Shown: positions 1-6,503, counted from the first letter of the stretch. The stretch is 7,794 nt of DNA from Treponema sp. (GCA_024699205.1 JAILQA010000204.1:1-7794); one strand, 5' to 3'. The notes: a model not told the origin generated them from the sequence alone. Program-made: numbers and translations.

Positions 1-233
1 AATATAAACAAAATCTAAAATCAAGCGGAGTCCTTATCGGATTGCTTTTGAATACAGGTAATTTTAATCAGCGCAGAAAAGATGCTTTAAGAGAAGCACA
101 GAAAAATCCAAATATCCAGAATATTGTGGATGATTTGAAAAAAGTAAAATTACTTAAGAGTAATGATCCGGTCCTGGTTCCTCCTGCCGGCTACATTATT
201 CCAAAGAATGCAAAGGCAATTTTTGTAAGATAA
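1..233 (+). CDS. C-terminal part of an unrecognised protein (5' end outside window)
   Basis: The reading frame is open from the first full codon at position 3 to the TAA at 231-233, giving 76 visible residues. A TTG at 42 could be read as a start, but the frame continues upstream without a stop and no Shine-Dalgarno precedes it, so this is most likely the tail of a longer gene. The visible part is hydrophilic and basic, rich in Lys and Asn, with a helical-looking stretch (RRKDALREAQKNPNIQNI) and a closing segment rich in Pro and Val (VLVPPAGYIIPKNAKAIFVR). I see no catalytic motif or membrane span and do not recognise the family. It ends 24 nt before the cyclic-nucleotide-binding gene and probably heads, or lies inside, the same operon. 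Confidence 0.6.
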   Translation, partial: YKQNLKSSGVLIGLLLNTGNFNQRRKDALREAQKNPNIQNIVDDLKKVKLLKSNDPVLVPPAGYIIPKNAKAIFVR

Positions 234-257
234 AATTGTAATTTCACAGGAGCTTTT

Positions 258-773
258 ATGGACAATTTTGAAACTATACTTCCAAAATTAATTAAAATAG
301 AACTTTTTTCTGATTTTTCAGCTGAAGATGAAAATGATCGGCGGATTCTTAAACTGGTTTATGAAAATCTCACCATAAAAAACTTTAAAAAGGGTGATGT
401 CATAATCAGAGAAGGGGATTACGGTGATTTATTTTATATTTTATATTCTGGCGAAGTTCAGGTTCAGCGAAACACTCCGGCAGGGGATGTAATTGCTCTT
501 GCAAACCTTAATTCCGAACAGAATATCTTTTTTGGCGAAACAGCCCTTATCAGTGATGATACCCGTTCCGCCACCGTCAGAGCGACTAAAGATTGCAGCT
601 GCATAATCTTATCAAGTAAAAAGTTTCTGGCAATCTGTGACAAGGAACCGCTTTTAGGTTATAGAGTTTTGCTTCATCTTGCAAAACGAATGTCACAGAC
701 AATACGAAATACAAACAGCGATAAGGCTACCTTATACGAAGCCTTGTTTAGCGAAATAGAAGGAGATTTATAA
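258..773 (+). CDS. Stand-alone cyclic-nucleotide-binding domain protein (Crp/PKA-R type, no DNA-binding domain)
   Basis: This is a 171-aa cytoplasmic protein built around one cNMP-binding beta-roll at about residues 40-130. The N-terminal half of the domain reads FKKGDVIIREGDYGDLFYIL (43-62). The phosphate-binding cassette is at 92-107 and keeps the residues known in this family to hold the cyclic phosphate and ribose: FGE with Glu94, and Arg103 followed by Ser-Ala-Thr-Val. Ser after the Arg resembles E. coli CRP more than PKA. After the roll there is only about 40 residues of helix and no helix-turn-helix, so it is not a Crp-type transcription factor by itself. It more likely acts as a sensor subunit on a partner protein. 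The ATG at 258 is preceded by AGGAG at 248-252 with 5-nt spacing. Its stop lies 6 nt upstream of the transporter start and in the same frame, which points to a functional link with that permease (inference). The ligand (cAMP, cGMP or other) cannot be told from sequence. Confidence 0.88.
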   Translation: MDNFETILPKLIKIELFSDFSAEDENDRRILKLVYENLTIKNFKKGDVIIREGDYGDLFYILYSGEVQVQRNTPAGDVIALANLNSEQNIFFGETALISDDTRSATVRATKDCSCIILSSKKFLAICDKEPLLGYRVLLHLAKRMSQTIRNTNSDKATLYEALFSEIEGDL

Positions 774-779
774 ATACAT

Positions 780-2132
780 ATGGAACTGATTAAATACGTA
801 ATACTAGGCATTTCAATTTTGATGTACGTTTTAGTAATTGCGTTCCAAAAAAAGAAAGTATGGATTACTACGGGAGCGGCTGTGCTCGTAATTCTTCTTG
901 GAATGATTTTCCCGGGCTTTGTTTTTAATAACCCGGAAGACTCTGCACTGGCTGCATTTGCAGGTGGACATTTTTATGCATTAATACATTCTTTATTTAG
1001 TGTAATCAACTGGAATGTAATAATGATTTATTTAGGCAGTATGACAATTGCCGCCTTATTCTTGTATTCAAACGTACCGGCACGGATTGCAGATTCAATC
1101 ATCAATTCCAGCAAAAATACCGGACTGGCAATAGTTTTAATACTTGCAATGACTGGTATAATTTCTATTTTTGTAGAAAATGTAGCAACCGTTCTTGTAA
1201 TGGCTCCAATCGCCCTTGCCCTCTGCAAAAAATTAAAGATGAATCCTACATACTTTATGATTGGACTTGCCGTTATGTCAAATCTGGAAGGTACAGCAAC
1301 TCTGGTTGGCGATCCACCTTCAATGATTTTTGCGGCTTATGCAGGTTATAATTTCAACGACTTCTTTGTACATAGCGGAAAACTGTCAATCTTCTTTATA
1401 ATTCAGGCTGGTTTATTGGTAGGTTGTATTTATTTCTACTGCTATTTTGCCAAGGTTGGAAAAGAAAAAATCGAAGTTGAAAAAACTCCAGTTATTTCCT
1501 GGGTTCCTTTTATAGTTCTGATTTTGATGATTGCAGGACTTGCAGGTATTTCTTTTGTTAAGACTGATTTTGCTTATTTGAGTGGCTTGTACGTGCTTAT
1601 TCTTGGAATTATCTGCCTCTTGTGGTATCGCTTTAATCAGAAAAAAACAGGAGCCGAACTTGGTGAATTGATAAAAGGCCTGGACTGGGAAACAATTTTC
1701 TTCCTGCTTGGTATATTTGTTGTAGTTGGAAGCATACAGGAAACAGGACTGCTGGAAGATTTTGCTCTCTTCCTTGCAAAAATCTGCGGTGGTTCAAAGT
1801 TATTAGGCTTTATCATTATTCTTGTGGTTTCTGTTATTATAAGTGGATTTGTAGATAATGTACCTTATATTATAGCAATGCTGCCGATTGCCGGAAGTAT
1901 GGCTCTTGCAATGAATATTGATAAAGAGCTTTTGATGTTTGCTCTTCTTGTTGGAAGTTGTCTTGGTGGAAACCTTACTCCCTTTGGTGCAAGTGCAAAT
2001 GTAGTGAGTATGGGAATAGTTCACAAAGAAGGCTATCCTATGGATTTTAAAGTCTGGCTCAAAATTGCCGGTCCTTTTACACTTCTTACAACTGGCGCTG
2101 CGGCTTTAGTTTTATGGCTCTTGTGGGCATAA
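780..2132 (+). CDS. ArsB/CitMHS-type ion transporter permease (IT superfamily)
   Basis: This is a 450-aa polytopic inner-membrane protein with roughly 10-12 hydrophobic segments. It shows the two pseudo-symmetric halves of the ArsB/NhaD/P-protein/SLC13 group. Half one has VENVATVLVMAP (132-143) followed by GTATLVGDPPS (171-181). Half two has VDNVPYIIAMLPI (358-370) followed by GGNLTPFGASANVV (396-409). In this group these paired re-entrant motifs form the ion and substrate site. Members move arsenite, Na+/H+ or dicarboxylates, so the substrate is not predictable here. A charged cytoplasmic linker (about 225-238) separates the halves. The usual Asn of the first GDPPN motif is Ser181. An in-frame TAA at 771-773 rules out an upstream start. 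The nearest SD, AGGAG at 761-765, lies inside the preceding gene, 14 nt from the ATG, which is long and suggests translational coupling. The upstream cNMP-binding protein is a plausible regulator. Confidence 0.85.
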   Translation: MELIKYVILGISILMYVLVIAFQKKKVWITTGAAVLVILLGMIFPGFVFNNPEDSALAAFAGGHFYALIHSLFSVINWNVIMIYLGSMTIAALFLYSNVPARIADSIINSSKNTGLAIVLILAMTGIISIFVENVATVLVMAPIALALCKKLKMNPTYFMIGLAVMSNLEGTATLVGDPPSMIFAAYAGYNFNDFFVHSGKLSIFFIIQAGLLVGCIYFYCYFAKVGKEKIEVEKTPVISWVPFIVLILMIAGLAGISFVKTDFAYLSGLYVLILGIICLLWYRFNQKKTGAELGELIKGLDWETIFFLLGIFVVVGSIQETGLLEDFALFLAKICGGSKLLGFIIILVVSVIISGFVDNVPYIIAMLPIAGSMALAMNIDKELLMFALLVGSCLGGNLTPFGASANVVSMGIVHKEGYPMDFKVWLKIAGPFTLLTTGAAALVLWLLWA

Positions 2133-2154
2133 TATATTTGAAAAAATACAGAAC

Positions 2155-2159
2155 AGGAA
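2155..2159 (+). promoter_or_regulatory. Ribosome binding site supporting the TTG start of rsgA
   Basis: AGGAA at 2155-2159 stands 6 nt before TTG at 2166. No ATG or GTG occurs in frame near this point, and translation from this TTG gives the expected N-terminus of an RsgA OB-fold, so the SD decides for a TTG start. Confidence 0.65.
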
Positions 2160-2165
2160 AATAAT

Positions 2166-3152
2166 TTGAAAGGTCTTGTAACAGCTGGTACAAATAATCT
2201 TTTCTCGGTTGAATGTGAGGATGAAGTTTTAAGAAATTGCACGATTAAAGGCAAGGTCTTAAAATCAGATAAGCAGTATTATAATCCTATTGCCCCAGGT
2301 GATATGGTCGAAATTGAAGTTGATTCCTTAAATGATAAAAAAGGGCAGGTGCTTTCTCTTTATGAAAGAAAAAATGCTTTTTTGCGCTGGAATGTAAAGG
2401 GCCGTTGTCCTCAGCTTCTTGCAAGTAATCTGGATAATCTTATTCTTGTTACAACTCCTGACGAACCGCCTTTCCGTCCTCGTTTTATTGACAGGGCCCT
2501 TGCACAGGCAGAACATCAGGGAATTACGCCTGTAATCGTTTGTAACAAGTGGGACCTGGCCGAAGAAATGCAGACTGATGGCAGGGAAGAATTATTTGAA
2601 CAGATTGAAAGACGTCTTTCAATTTGGGAAAAACTGGGCTACAAGGTGCTTAAGATTTCTGCAAAAAGTGGAGAAGGGCTGACTGACTTTGCTCAGTTTC
2701 TGGAAAATCGTCTCTGTGCCTTTGTAGGTCAGTCTGGCGTTGGAAAATCCAGCTTAATAAATGTCCTTGATAATTCCTGTGTTTTAAAAACCGGAAGTCT
2801 TTCAAAAAAATATGGGCGGGGCAGTCATACAACCACAAAAGGAACTCTGCTTCATATTGTTTTGAATGAATCTCTGATGGATGGAATTATAGGACGTAAG
2901 GCAAATATAATCGATACTCCTGGAATCAGGCGTTTTGTTCTGGATGATATTGAGGCAGATGATTTAGCCTTGTATTTCAGGGAGTTCGAGCCTTTCATAG
3001 GAAAATGTAAGTTTGGATTGAATTGTAAGCATATATCGGAACCAGATTGCGCTGTTTTAAATGCGGTAAAAAATGGAGATATTACCGAAGAGCGCTATGA
3101 TTCCTGGGCAAGAATCGCTGAGGAAATCAGGACTGGTTCCTGGAGTGATTAA
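2166..3152 (+). CDS. rsgA: Small ribosomal subunit biogenesis GTPase RsgA
   Basis: RsgA is a circularly permuted GTPase that checks late 30S maturation and releases RbfA. The 328-aa length is typical. An N-terminal OB-fold (about 1-70) is followed by the permuted G motifs: G4 NKWD at 127-130, G5 SAKSGEG at 165-171, G1 GQSGVGKSS at 188-196, the G2 region HTTTKG at 221-226, and G3 DTPG at 250-253. The C-terminal zinc motif is Cys281, Cys287, His289 and Cys295. The spacing C-x5-C-x-H-x5-C is one residue longer between the first two Cys than the C-x4-C of E. coli YjeQ. A small insert (about 234-246) lies between G2 and G3. The start is TTG with a good SD. The gene follows the transporter by 33 nt and precedes mutS2 by 9 nt, placing two ribosome-associated factors in one transcript. 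Confidence 0.96.
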   Translation: MKGLVTAGTNNLFSVECEDEVLRNCTIKGKVLKSDKQYYNPIAPGDMVEIEVDSLNDKKGQVLSLYERKNAFLRWNVKGRCPQLLASNLDNLILVTTPDEPPFRPRFIDRALAQAEHQGITPVIVCNKWDLAEEMQTDGREELFEQIERRLSIWEKLGYKVLKISAKSGEGLTDFAQFLENRLCAFVGQSGVGKSSLINVLDNSCVLKTGSLSKKYGRGSHTTTKGTLLHIVLNESLMDGIIGRKANIIDTPGIRRFVLDDIEADDLALYFREFEPFIGKCKFGLNCKHISEPDCAVLNAVKNGDITEERYDSWARIAEEIRTGSWSD

Positions 3153-3161
3153 TTTTCTTTT

Positions 3162-5717
3162 ATGAATGTAAAAACTTTAACAGAAATAGATTATTTTAGA
3201 ATCAGGGATGAGGCTGCCGGTTTTTGTGTTAGTGAAGAAGGCCGCCTTTCCTTTGTGCATAGGGAACCTTTTAAAGATTCAAAACAGATTGATTTTTATA
3301 AAAATGCCGGCCGCGAATGGACAGATTATCTTTCCTCTACAAATAAAGCTTCTGTCCTTTTCTGGGAACCTGTAAAACCTTTATTCCCGATTATAAAAAC
3401 AAGTGGAGCCTGCCTTACTCTTGAACAATTACGTGCACTTGGACAGTTTTGTCTGTCGGTAAAAAATGTCAAGGAATGTGTCAAACTTCATTCAGAGGAT
3501 TTAAAACTGAAGGTTTTGATGTCTCAGGTGGAATTGCTGGGAGACGGACAGGAAGCCGAAAAATTGATTTTCCGCGTAATTGACAAAGATGGAAATCTGC
3601 GAGATTTGCCTGAAATTATGGCTATCCGTAAGCAGATTGCAGCCTTGAATACAAAAATCAAGGGAATCATGCATTCCTATACTTCGAATCAAAAGCTGGC
3701 AGATGTTCTTGAATCTACAATTCCGGTTTTACGTGGGGGCAGACAGGTTCTTGCCGTAAAAGCAAGCCAGCAGAATAAAATACAGGGAATAATTCATGAG
3801 GTCTCTCAGTCTGCACAGACTGTTTATATTGAACCTTCTGAAGCAGTAATTTGCAGCAACGAGCTTATTCAAAAAGAAAATGAACTTCAGCAGGTAATTA
3901 AAAAGATTTTGTATGAACTTACTGCAGAACTTCAGACTGTCCTGACCTTTTTTACAGAATCTCTACCCCTGATGCTTTTTTTCGATACGACTTTGGCCGC
4001 TGCAAAATGGGGCTTAAAAAATAAATGCATTTACGCTCTTCCCTGCAATAATAATGGCGATGAAATTGAGCCGCCGCTTTTGCTGGGAGCCCGCCATCCT
4101 TTGCTTGGAGACACTGCTGTACCTATAGATATTCGATTTATGTCCGGAAAGCGGGTTCTTATTATTACCGGGCCTAATACAGGTGGAAAAACGGTTTCCC
4201 TCAAAACCTTTGCACTTTTTGCTATGCTCAATCAGGCTGGTATTCCTATTCCTGCAAAAGAAGGTACAAGGCTTCCTGTTTTTGGTAATATTTTTGCTGA
4301 TATAGGGGACAGTCAGTCTCTTGATATGAGTCTTTCTACCTTTAGCGGGCACATGAAAAATATTTCGCATGCTGTAAACAATGCAGATTCAAAATCTCTT
4401 GTTCTTCTTGATGAATTGGGCAGTGGAACAGATCCTCTTGAAGGTACGGCAATTTCAATGGCGGTTCTTGATACGCTTATAGAAAAAAAAGCCTTTGTTT
4501 TAATTACAACTCATCATGGAATTTTAAAGAATTATGGTTATACCAATCCCTGCTGTATAAATGCTTCTGTTGAGTTTAACCAGGATACTCTTACTCCTTC
4601 TTATAAATTGATTATGGGAATCCCAGGAGAAAGTCATGCTCTGGAAATTGCTCAGAGAAGCGGATTGCCTGGAGTGATTTGTAAAAAAGCAAGGGATTAT
4701 ATTGCAACAGAGCAGGCAGATGTTTCGGCTCTTATCCGCGGTTTAAACGAAAAGCATCTGGAACTTGATCAGCTCCGTGATTCAATGGATAAAAAAAGTC
4801 GCGAATTGGACGAAAAAATCTTAAAGCAGAAAGAACGGGATTTGGAATTGAAACGCCGTGAACATGATTTAAAAAACGGAAAGCAGCAGGAAATGCATGA
4901 TTTTCTGGTTCACAGTCGCCGTCAGCTTGAAAATCTTGTGCGGACACTTAAAGAAGGCGAAATCACCCGGGAAAAAACACTTGGCGTAAAGCAGTTTATT
5001 TCTGAGCTTGAAAAAAACGTCGATAGAATTGATTCAAAAATCGAAAGGGAAGAGGAAGCTTTGAACAAGGCTCAGGAAGATTTTCTTGCGGAAAAAGAAG
5101 CACAGAAGAAAAAGTATTCGCCTTCTAATAAAAAAACAAAGAAAAAAATGAGCAATGCTGAAGCTCTTAAATACGCGGTTTCTTATGCGGCTCCAGTTGC
5201 TGAAACTTCAGCTGTAAAAGAAAAACAGAAAGTATTAAAGTTTGAACCTGGTGCTTATGTTCTTGCGGGGCAGAATCAGAATGAAGGGATCCTTGTAAAA
5301 TTGGAACGCAAGGGGCTTTGGTCGGTTCAATTCGGCAGTGTAAAAATGAGCGTAAAGGAAAAAGACTTAAAACTTGTTCAAAAAGATGCTGCTGAATTAA
5401 AGCCAAGCTTCTCTCTTGATTTGACAGAAAAGACAATAAATGGAGAGACTGTAACTGTAAAAGAAATAGAGCGTCCTGTTTATGAACTTCGACTGCTTGG
5501 TTTGCGTGCCGAAGAAGCAATCAAACAGGTTGAACATCAGATAGATTTATGTGTGCTTAATAACTTTCTACATTTCAGTATTATTCATGGAAAAGGTGAC
5601 GGCATTTTGCAGCAGGCGGTTAGAGATTATTTGTCTCATTGTCCTCTTGTAAAAGAGTTTTCTTTTGCGCCTGCGGAAGACGGAGGGGCAGGTAAAACTT
5701 ATGTAGAATTGAAGTAA
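3162..5717 (+). CDS. mutS2: MutS2 family ATPase (ribosome rescue / anti-recombination), with KOW-like and Smr domains
   Basis: This 851-aa protein has the full MutS2 layout and is longer than B. subtilis MutS2 (about 785 aa). A core/clamp region (1-300) precedes the ABC-type ATPase: Walker A GPNTGGKT 337-344, DIGDSQS 380-386, signature STFSGHM 392-398, Walker B LVLLDELGSGTDP 413-425, and the switch His in TTHH 449-452. A charged coiled coil spans about 525-650 and ends in a Lys-rich linker (649-663). A KOW-like beta segment (about 694-739) and a C-terminal Smr domain (about 772-851) follow. MutS mismatch-recognition domain I is absent, as expected for MutS2. The family splits collided ribosomes in B. 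subtilis, and Smr nuclease activity is reported in Thermus and Helicobacter. Here HGKG (809-812) is kept but the usual LDLR is LRLL (776-779). An in-frame TAA at 3150-3152 fixes ATG 3162 as the first start. The only SD-like element, GGAG 3142-3145, is 16 nt away inside rsgA, suggesting coupled translation. Confidence 0.96.
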   Translation: MNVKTLTEIDYFRIRDEAAGFCVSEEGRLSFVHREPFKDSKQIDFYKNAGREWTDYLSSTNKASVLFWEPVKPLFPIIKTSGACLTLEQLRALGQFCLSVKNVKECVKLHSEDLKLKVLMSQVELLGDGQEAEKLIFRVIDKDGNLRDLPEIMAIRKQIAALNTKIKGIMHSYTSNQKLADVLESTIPVLRGGRQVLAVKASQQNKIQGIIHEVSQSAQTVYIEPSEAVICSNELIQKENELQQVIKKILYELTAELQTVLTFFTESLPLMLFFDTTLAAAKWGLKNKCIYALPCNNNGDEIEPPLLLGARHPLLGDTAVPIDIRFMSGKRVLIITGPNTGGKTVSLKTFALFAMLNQAGIPIPAKEGTRLPVFGNIFADIGDSQSLDMSLSTFSGHMKNISHAVNNADSKSLVLLDELGSGTDPLEGTAISMAVLDTLIEKKAFVLITTHHGILKNYGYTNPCCINASVEFNQDTLTPSYKLIMGIPGESHALEIAQRSGLPGVICKKARDYIATEQADVSALIRGLNEKHLELDQLRDSMDKKSRELDEKILKQKERDLELKRREHDLKNGKQQEMHDFLVHSRRQLENLVRTLKEGEITREKTLGVKQFISELEKNVDRIDSKIEREEEALNKAQEDFLAEKEAQKKKYSPSNKKTKKKMSNAEALKYAVSYAAPVAETSAVKEKQKVLKFEPGAYVLAGQNQNEGILVKLERKGLWSVQFGSVKMSVKEKDLKLVQKDAAELKPSFSLDLTEKTINGETVTVKEIERPVYELRLLGLRAEEAIKQVEHQIDLCVLNNFLHFSIIHGKGDGILQQAVRDYLSHCPLVKEFSFAPAEDGGAGKTYVELK

Positions 5718-5741
5718 TGGAATAAATGCAAAAGCTTTGTA

Positions 5742-5770
5742 TTGCCATAAATGCTGATTAGGGTTAATAT
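5742..5770 (+). promoter_or_regulatory. Probable sigma-70-type promoter for the CBM48 gene
   Basis: A -35-like TTGCCA (5742-5747, 5 of 6 to consensus) and a -10-like TAATAT (5765-5770, 4 of 6) are separated by exactly 17 nt, in the 93-nt gap after mutS2. Transcription would start near 5777 and leave a leader of about 34 nt before the SD-supported ATG at 5811. No intrinsic terminator is visible between mutS2 and this promoter, so read-through from the operon is also possible. Confidence 0.5.
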
Positions 5771-5795
5771 CTTTGTAATAATATTATTTTTATAT

Positions 5796-5802
5796 GGAGG
5801 AG
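5796..5802 (+). promoter_or_regulatory. Strong ribosome binding site fixing the start at 5811
   Basis: GGAGGAG lies 8 nt before the ATG at 5811. The frame also has an ATG at 5751, but that one has no SD, sits inside the predicted promoter, and would add 20 hydrophobic residues that are not part of the domain fold. The 5811 start is therefore preferred. Confidence 0.8.
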
Positions 5803-5810
5803 ATGATATT

Positions 5811-6236
5811 ATGTCTTTGAAAAAATCGTTTTCTGCAGATGGAAAAAAATGTACTGTAGTGTTCAACGTGAATGTTAATGCCGCTGAAAATGCTGAGAAA
5901 GTTTATCTTGTAGGCGAGTTTAACAGCTGGGATGAAACTTCTATTCCTATGAAAAAGGGACCGGATGGTTCTTTCTCTGTAAAAAAGCAGCTCGATGCAA
6001 ATAAGGAATATCAGTTCCGCTATCTTCTTGATGGTAAAAAATGGATAAATGACTGGAAGGCAGACAAATACATCCGTTCAGAACTTGCAAATGATGATAA
6101 TTCTGTTGTAGATACAAGCCTACCAAAAGCAGATAAAGTTTCAAAAAAGCCTGCTCCTAAATCTGCAGCAAAGAAAACAACAACAAAAAAAGATGCAGCT
6201 CCAAAAACAACTGCAAAAAAAACTGCTAAAAAATAA
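5811..6236 (+). CDS. Small glycogen-binding (CBM48/AMPK-beta-like) protein with a histone-H1-like Lys-rich tail
   Basis: This 141-aa protein has no signal peptide, so it is probably cytoplasmic. Residues about 12-100 form an early-set beta-sandwich of the CBM48/AMPK-beta glycogen-binding type: VYLVGEFNSWDE (31-42) and YQFRYLLDGKKWINDW (67-82). Aligned by eye to the AMPK beta CBM, its sugar-contacting residues have counterparts: Trp40 (W100), Arg70 (K126), Trp78 (W133) and Asn97 (N150). Carbohydrate binding therefore looks retained, while no catalytic domain is present. Residues 106-141 form a low-complexity tail with 14 Lys in 36 residues plus Ala, Thr and Pro, like bacterial H1-type nucleoid proteins, and probably bind a polyanion such as nucleic acid. 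The strong SD and own promoter suggest good expression. Its role could be tethering to glycogen or acting as a glycogen-linked regulator; neither is shown by sequence. Confidence 0.85.
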   Translation: MSLKKSFSADGKKCTVVFNVNVNAAENAEKVYLVGEFNSWDETSIPMKKGPDGSFSVKKQLDANKEYQFRYLLDGKKWINDWKADKYIRSELANDDNSVVDTSLPKADKVSKKPAPKSAAKKTTTKKDAAPKTTAKKTAKK

Positions 6237-6256
6237 AAAAATAGTGGTTTGATGTC

Positions 6257-6285
6257 TTGACATAGTGACTGTAATTCTATATATT
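6257..6285 (+). promoter_or_regulatory. Near-consensus promoter of the tRNA-Gln gene
   Basis: A perfect -35 TTGACA (6257-6262) and a -10 TATATT (6280-6285, 5 of 6) are spaced 17 nt apart. The predicted start is near 6292, leaving a leader of only about 7 nt before the tRNA at 6299, which fits a tRNA promoter. It is the strongest promoter in the window and the only clear one for the tRNA cluster. Confidence 0.8.
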
Positions 6286-6295
6286 TATAGTCACT
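6264..6295. repeat. 11-bp inverted repeat overlapping the tRNA-Gln promoter (operator or terminator candidate)
   Basis: AGTGACTGTAA (6264-6274) pairs with TTATAGTCACT (6285-6295) across a 10-nt AT-rich loop. The stem has 10 Watson-Crick pairs and one G-T, with AGTGACT/AGTCACT perfect. It covers the promoter spacer, the -10 and the predicted start. It lies 28 nt past the CBM48 stop, so it might end that transcript, but no T-run follows (next bases TATTCCCC). An operator for a dimeric regulator fits the position at least as well. Confidence 0.55.
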
Positions 6296-6298
6296 TAT

Positions 6299-6369
6299 TC
6301 CCCGATTGTGTAATGGTAGCACATCAGATTCTGGTTCTGACTGTGGGGGTTCGAATCCTCCTTGGGGAA
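6299..6369 (+). tRNA. tRNA-Gln (anticodon CUG)
   Basis: A full cloverleaf can be drawn. The acceptor is TCCCCGA (6299-6305) with TTGGGGA (6362-6368). The D-stem is GTGT/GCAC with loop AATGGTA. The anticodon stem is TCAGA/TCTGA around the 7-nt loop TTCTGGT, anticodon CTG, reading CAG. A 4-nt variable loop follows, then T-stem GGGGG/CCTCC with loop TTCGAAT. The discriminator is A and CCA is not encoded (CTA follows). The weak U1-A72 pair is the known recognition feature for the GatCAB amidotransferase route, which fits spirochaetes that lack GlnRS (T. pallidum, as I recall). It has its own promoter directly upstream and a terminator directly downstream. Confidence 0.93.
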
Positions 6370-6371
6370 CT

Positions 6372-6404
6372 AAAGCTGAACCTTTTCGGGTTCAGTTTTT
6401 TTTT
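6372..6404 (+). terminator. Strong intrinsic terminator after tRNA-Gln
   Basis: CTGAACC (6376-6382) pairs perfectly with GGTTCAG (6389-6395) around a 6-nt loop. A preceding A-run lets the stem extend into nine T residues (6396-6404). It lies between the two tRNA genes, so tRNA-Glu downstream needs read-through or a promoter of its own. Confidence 0.9.
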
Positions 6405-6407
6405 ATA

Positions 6408-6503
6408 GGTTCCTGCGGGAATCTCGTATATGGTTCCTTCGAATATCGGTTTAGTTCGCGGCCCTCTCAAGGCTGAAAGGCGGGTTCGATTCCCGCAGGA
6501 ACC
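6408..6503. repeat. 96-bp unit with perfect 16-bp terminal inverted repeats enclosing tRNA-Glu
   Basis: GGTTCCTGCGGGAATC at 6408-6423 is the exact reverse complement of 6488-6503, the last part of the T-loop, the T-stem 3' strand and the acceptor 3' strand of tRNA-Glu. The left arm lies in the leader, 8 nt before the mature tRNA 5' end. Its first 7 bases also repeat the tRNA's own 5' acceptor strand (GGTTCCT, 6432-6438), so leader and tRNA 5' end would compete for the same 3' sequence. The match stops sharply on both sides. Confidence 0.9.

Noticed and set aside
4014..4370. Minus-strand 118-codon open frame inside mutS2
   Set aside because: It lies opposite the Walker A region of a clearly real gene, is rich in random-looking basic residues, and has no SD.
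5718..5745. Possible terminator around GCAAAAGCTTTG after mutS2
   Set aside because: The palindrome is short, AT-rich and has no T-run after it.
5751..5810. Upstream ATG that would extend the CBM48 protein by 20 residues with a hydrophobic start
   Set aside because: It might suggest a signal peptide, but it has no SD, overlaps the predicted promoter, and a strong SD points to the ATG at 5811.
3..6236. All six genes up to 6236 share one reading frame
   Set aside because: It is striking at first, but frame identity between separate genes has no known meaning, and five one-in-three coincidences are not remarkable across many windows.
6020..6322. Minus-strand 100-codon open frame opposite the CBM48 gene
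   Set aside because: It is a mirror of the Lys/Ala-rich tail (AAA/GCA codons read as Phe/Val/Ala) and has no SD or family likeness.
6408..6503. A minus-strand tRNA bounded by the inverted repeats
   Set aside because: Ends GGTTCCT...AGGAACC would pair, but the minus strand lacks D-loop and T-loop consensus sequences and a valid anticodon arm at the right distance.
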